Assembly: GCA_943787435.1 (NCBI GenBank)
Contig: CALSMK010000029.1
Location: forward strand, 1-64,000
Reading direction: 5' to 3'
Source of the DNA: an uncultured Flavobacteriales bacterium
GTDB lineage: Bacteria > Bacteroidota > Bacteroidia > Flavobacteriales_D > Sanyastnellaceae
DNA length: 64,000 bases
The position numbers and the translations under genes were made by a program. The notes below the pieces were generated by a model that worked only from the letters and a program-made list of their open reading frames with translations, did not search any database and was not told the DNA's origin. Below, piece by piece: positions 63,261 to 64,000 of the stretch (position 1 is the first letter of the stretch; every line of letters starts with the position of its first letter).

Positions 63261-64000
63261 GCCTGCAATTTCGCCTTTTGCTCCGTGGCTCGAAAATCAT
63301 TGGTCTGCCAAATCAATCCGATCAATGCGGGCACAATCAAGTTGATGAACCACCAAGCTCAGGGTGGCGCAGACGATGGCCGTGATGTCTTCAGCCTTGG
63401 GCGCAGGCAACGTCATCAATGCGGCGGCTTCTCTGATTCCAATGTCCCCAAGAACAGGGATGGGGACCATGGCGGTCAATCCCCAGGTCAGGGAGGCTCC
63501 GGAGGCTTGGCTGATGAGGCGTTCTAAGGAGTCAAAACCTTTCAGGTGGCCAAAAGCATTCAAAGCCAAGACAAATTGAGTCAGCATGACGACGAACCGG
63601 GCAATGCTAAAGGTCAGCGCTCGACTTCTGCGAATGCTGGGAATGTGCCTTGCCATGCGCCAATCTCCGGTCAATTTTGAACGACTCAGCAGATTCCAGA
63701 ATGTGGGTGTCCATCCGAAATACAAAGACAAAGCGATGGCAGAGAAGCCCAAGATGAGCAAAGCAAATTGAACATGGCCCAGCGCCAAAAAGGCGATGCC
63801 TGTGGCGGTGACGGTGCACCACCATTGGGAGACGCTGGCCGTGGCGAATGCACGCAAGGCTTGTCCCCGGTATTTCGGTCGAACAGCAGAAACCCGACCG
63901 ACTGCAGCGCCCAATTTTAATGGACCAATGAGGGACCATGAAACCCCGTAAAGCACTTCTCTCCAGCGGCTTGCCATTCGGCCGTAGGGCATAAGTTCAG
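63257..64000 (-). CDS. YbhN/LPG-synthase-like integral membrane protein (partial, one frameshift)
   Basis: The frame is open at base 64000, so the N terminus may lie outside the window. About 245 residues are visible with five or six helices. LGAAVGRVSAVRP near the start and AMVPIPVLGDIGIREAAALMTLPAP near residue 195 fit the UPF0104/LPG synthase membrane domain, where P-x-P-x-G-x-x-G-x-x-E is the typical motif. The frame breaks near 63353: removing one C from the CC at 63353-63354 restores WFINLIVPALIGLIWQTNDF and a stop at 63257 that overlaps the glycosyltransferase GTG. Without it the frame ends at 63297. Such proteins often accompany glycosyltransferases and may help with lipid or glycan translocation. 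Confidence 0.75.

Overview
The window looks like chromosomal DNA of a GC-rich member of the Bacteroidota, most likely Flavobacteriales. The evidence is a giant SprA, a gliding-type adhesin paired with a PorP/SprF-like protein, type IX secretion (T9SS) sorting domains, MbnP, DUF2147, a short epsilon subunit of ATP synthase, and the Bacteroidota -7 promoter element TAnnTTTG at many genes. Genes are dense, no gap exceeds 300 bases, and I see no tRNA, rRNA, CRISPR, IS element or prophage.

Layout. 1-2 kb: a thioredoxin-fold secreted protein cut by the left edge, and a small T9SS cargo. 2-14 kb (+): maeB, ruvA, sprA, gcvH, a VanZ-like protein, tonB. 14-16.7 kb (-): pnuC with a NadR-like kinase, a leucine-rich-repeat protein, ribF. 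16.8-21.5 kb: atpDC, rlmH, nadC, a YihY-type membrane protein, DUF2147. 21.5-28 kb: a polysaccharide flippase, addB, a TPR protein, a small unknown gene, murB. 28-34 kb: the PorP/SprF-like gene and a ~1,640-residue PKD adhesin. 34-37 kb: a three-gene minus-strand unit, mbnP, mbnH-like di-heme protein, NRAMP-like transporter. 37-41.7 kb: addA and gmd. 41.7-50 kb: ABC exporter, rpmH, a phosphopantetheinyl transferase, ahcY, a Rieske-like lipoprotein, tsaB, an HlyD/TolC pair. 50-56 kb: a cytochrome oxidase accessory and assembly cluster (small CxxC protein, DUF420, tandem SCO, COX4, two COX3, cyoE). 56-64 kb: an envelope-glycan cluster (two Wzi-like barrels, a WecA-like transferase, fcl, an ABC permease, a family 2 glycosyltransferase, a YbhN/LPG-synthase-like membrane protein).

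How genes work together. gmd and fcl, 19 kb apart, make GDP-L-fucose for surface glycans; the flippase, WecA-like transferase, glycosyltransferase and Wzi-like proteins fit the same job. SprA exports the adhesin and the type A cargo. AddA and AddB form one helicase-nuclease. PnuC with its kinase imports and phosphorylates nicotinamide riboside, while NadC serves de novo NAD synthesis.

Most notable. (1) At five genes an exact TAnnTTTG box lies only 3-6 bases before the start codon, which predicts leaderless or nearly leaderless mRNAs; in two of these (and one near-match) the upstream gene's TAA stop codon forms part of the box. (2) MbnP, MbnH-like protein and an NRAMP-like carrier lacking the DPGN and MPH metal motifs form a candidate metal-handling operon. 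(3) A two-domain SCO protein has lost all copper ligands in its first domain, and a Rieske-fold lipoprotein has lost most cluster ligands. (4) Five long genes carry single-base frameshifts whose repair restores full-length products, which points to sequence errors or recent decay.
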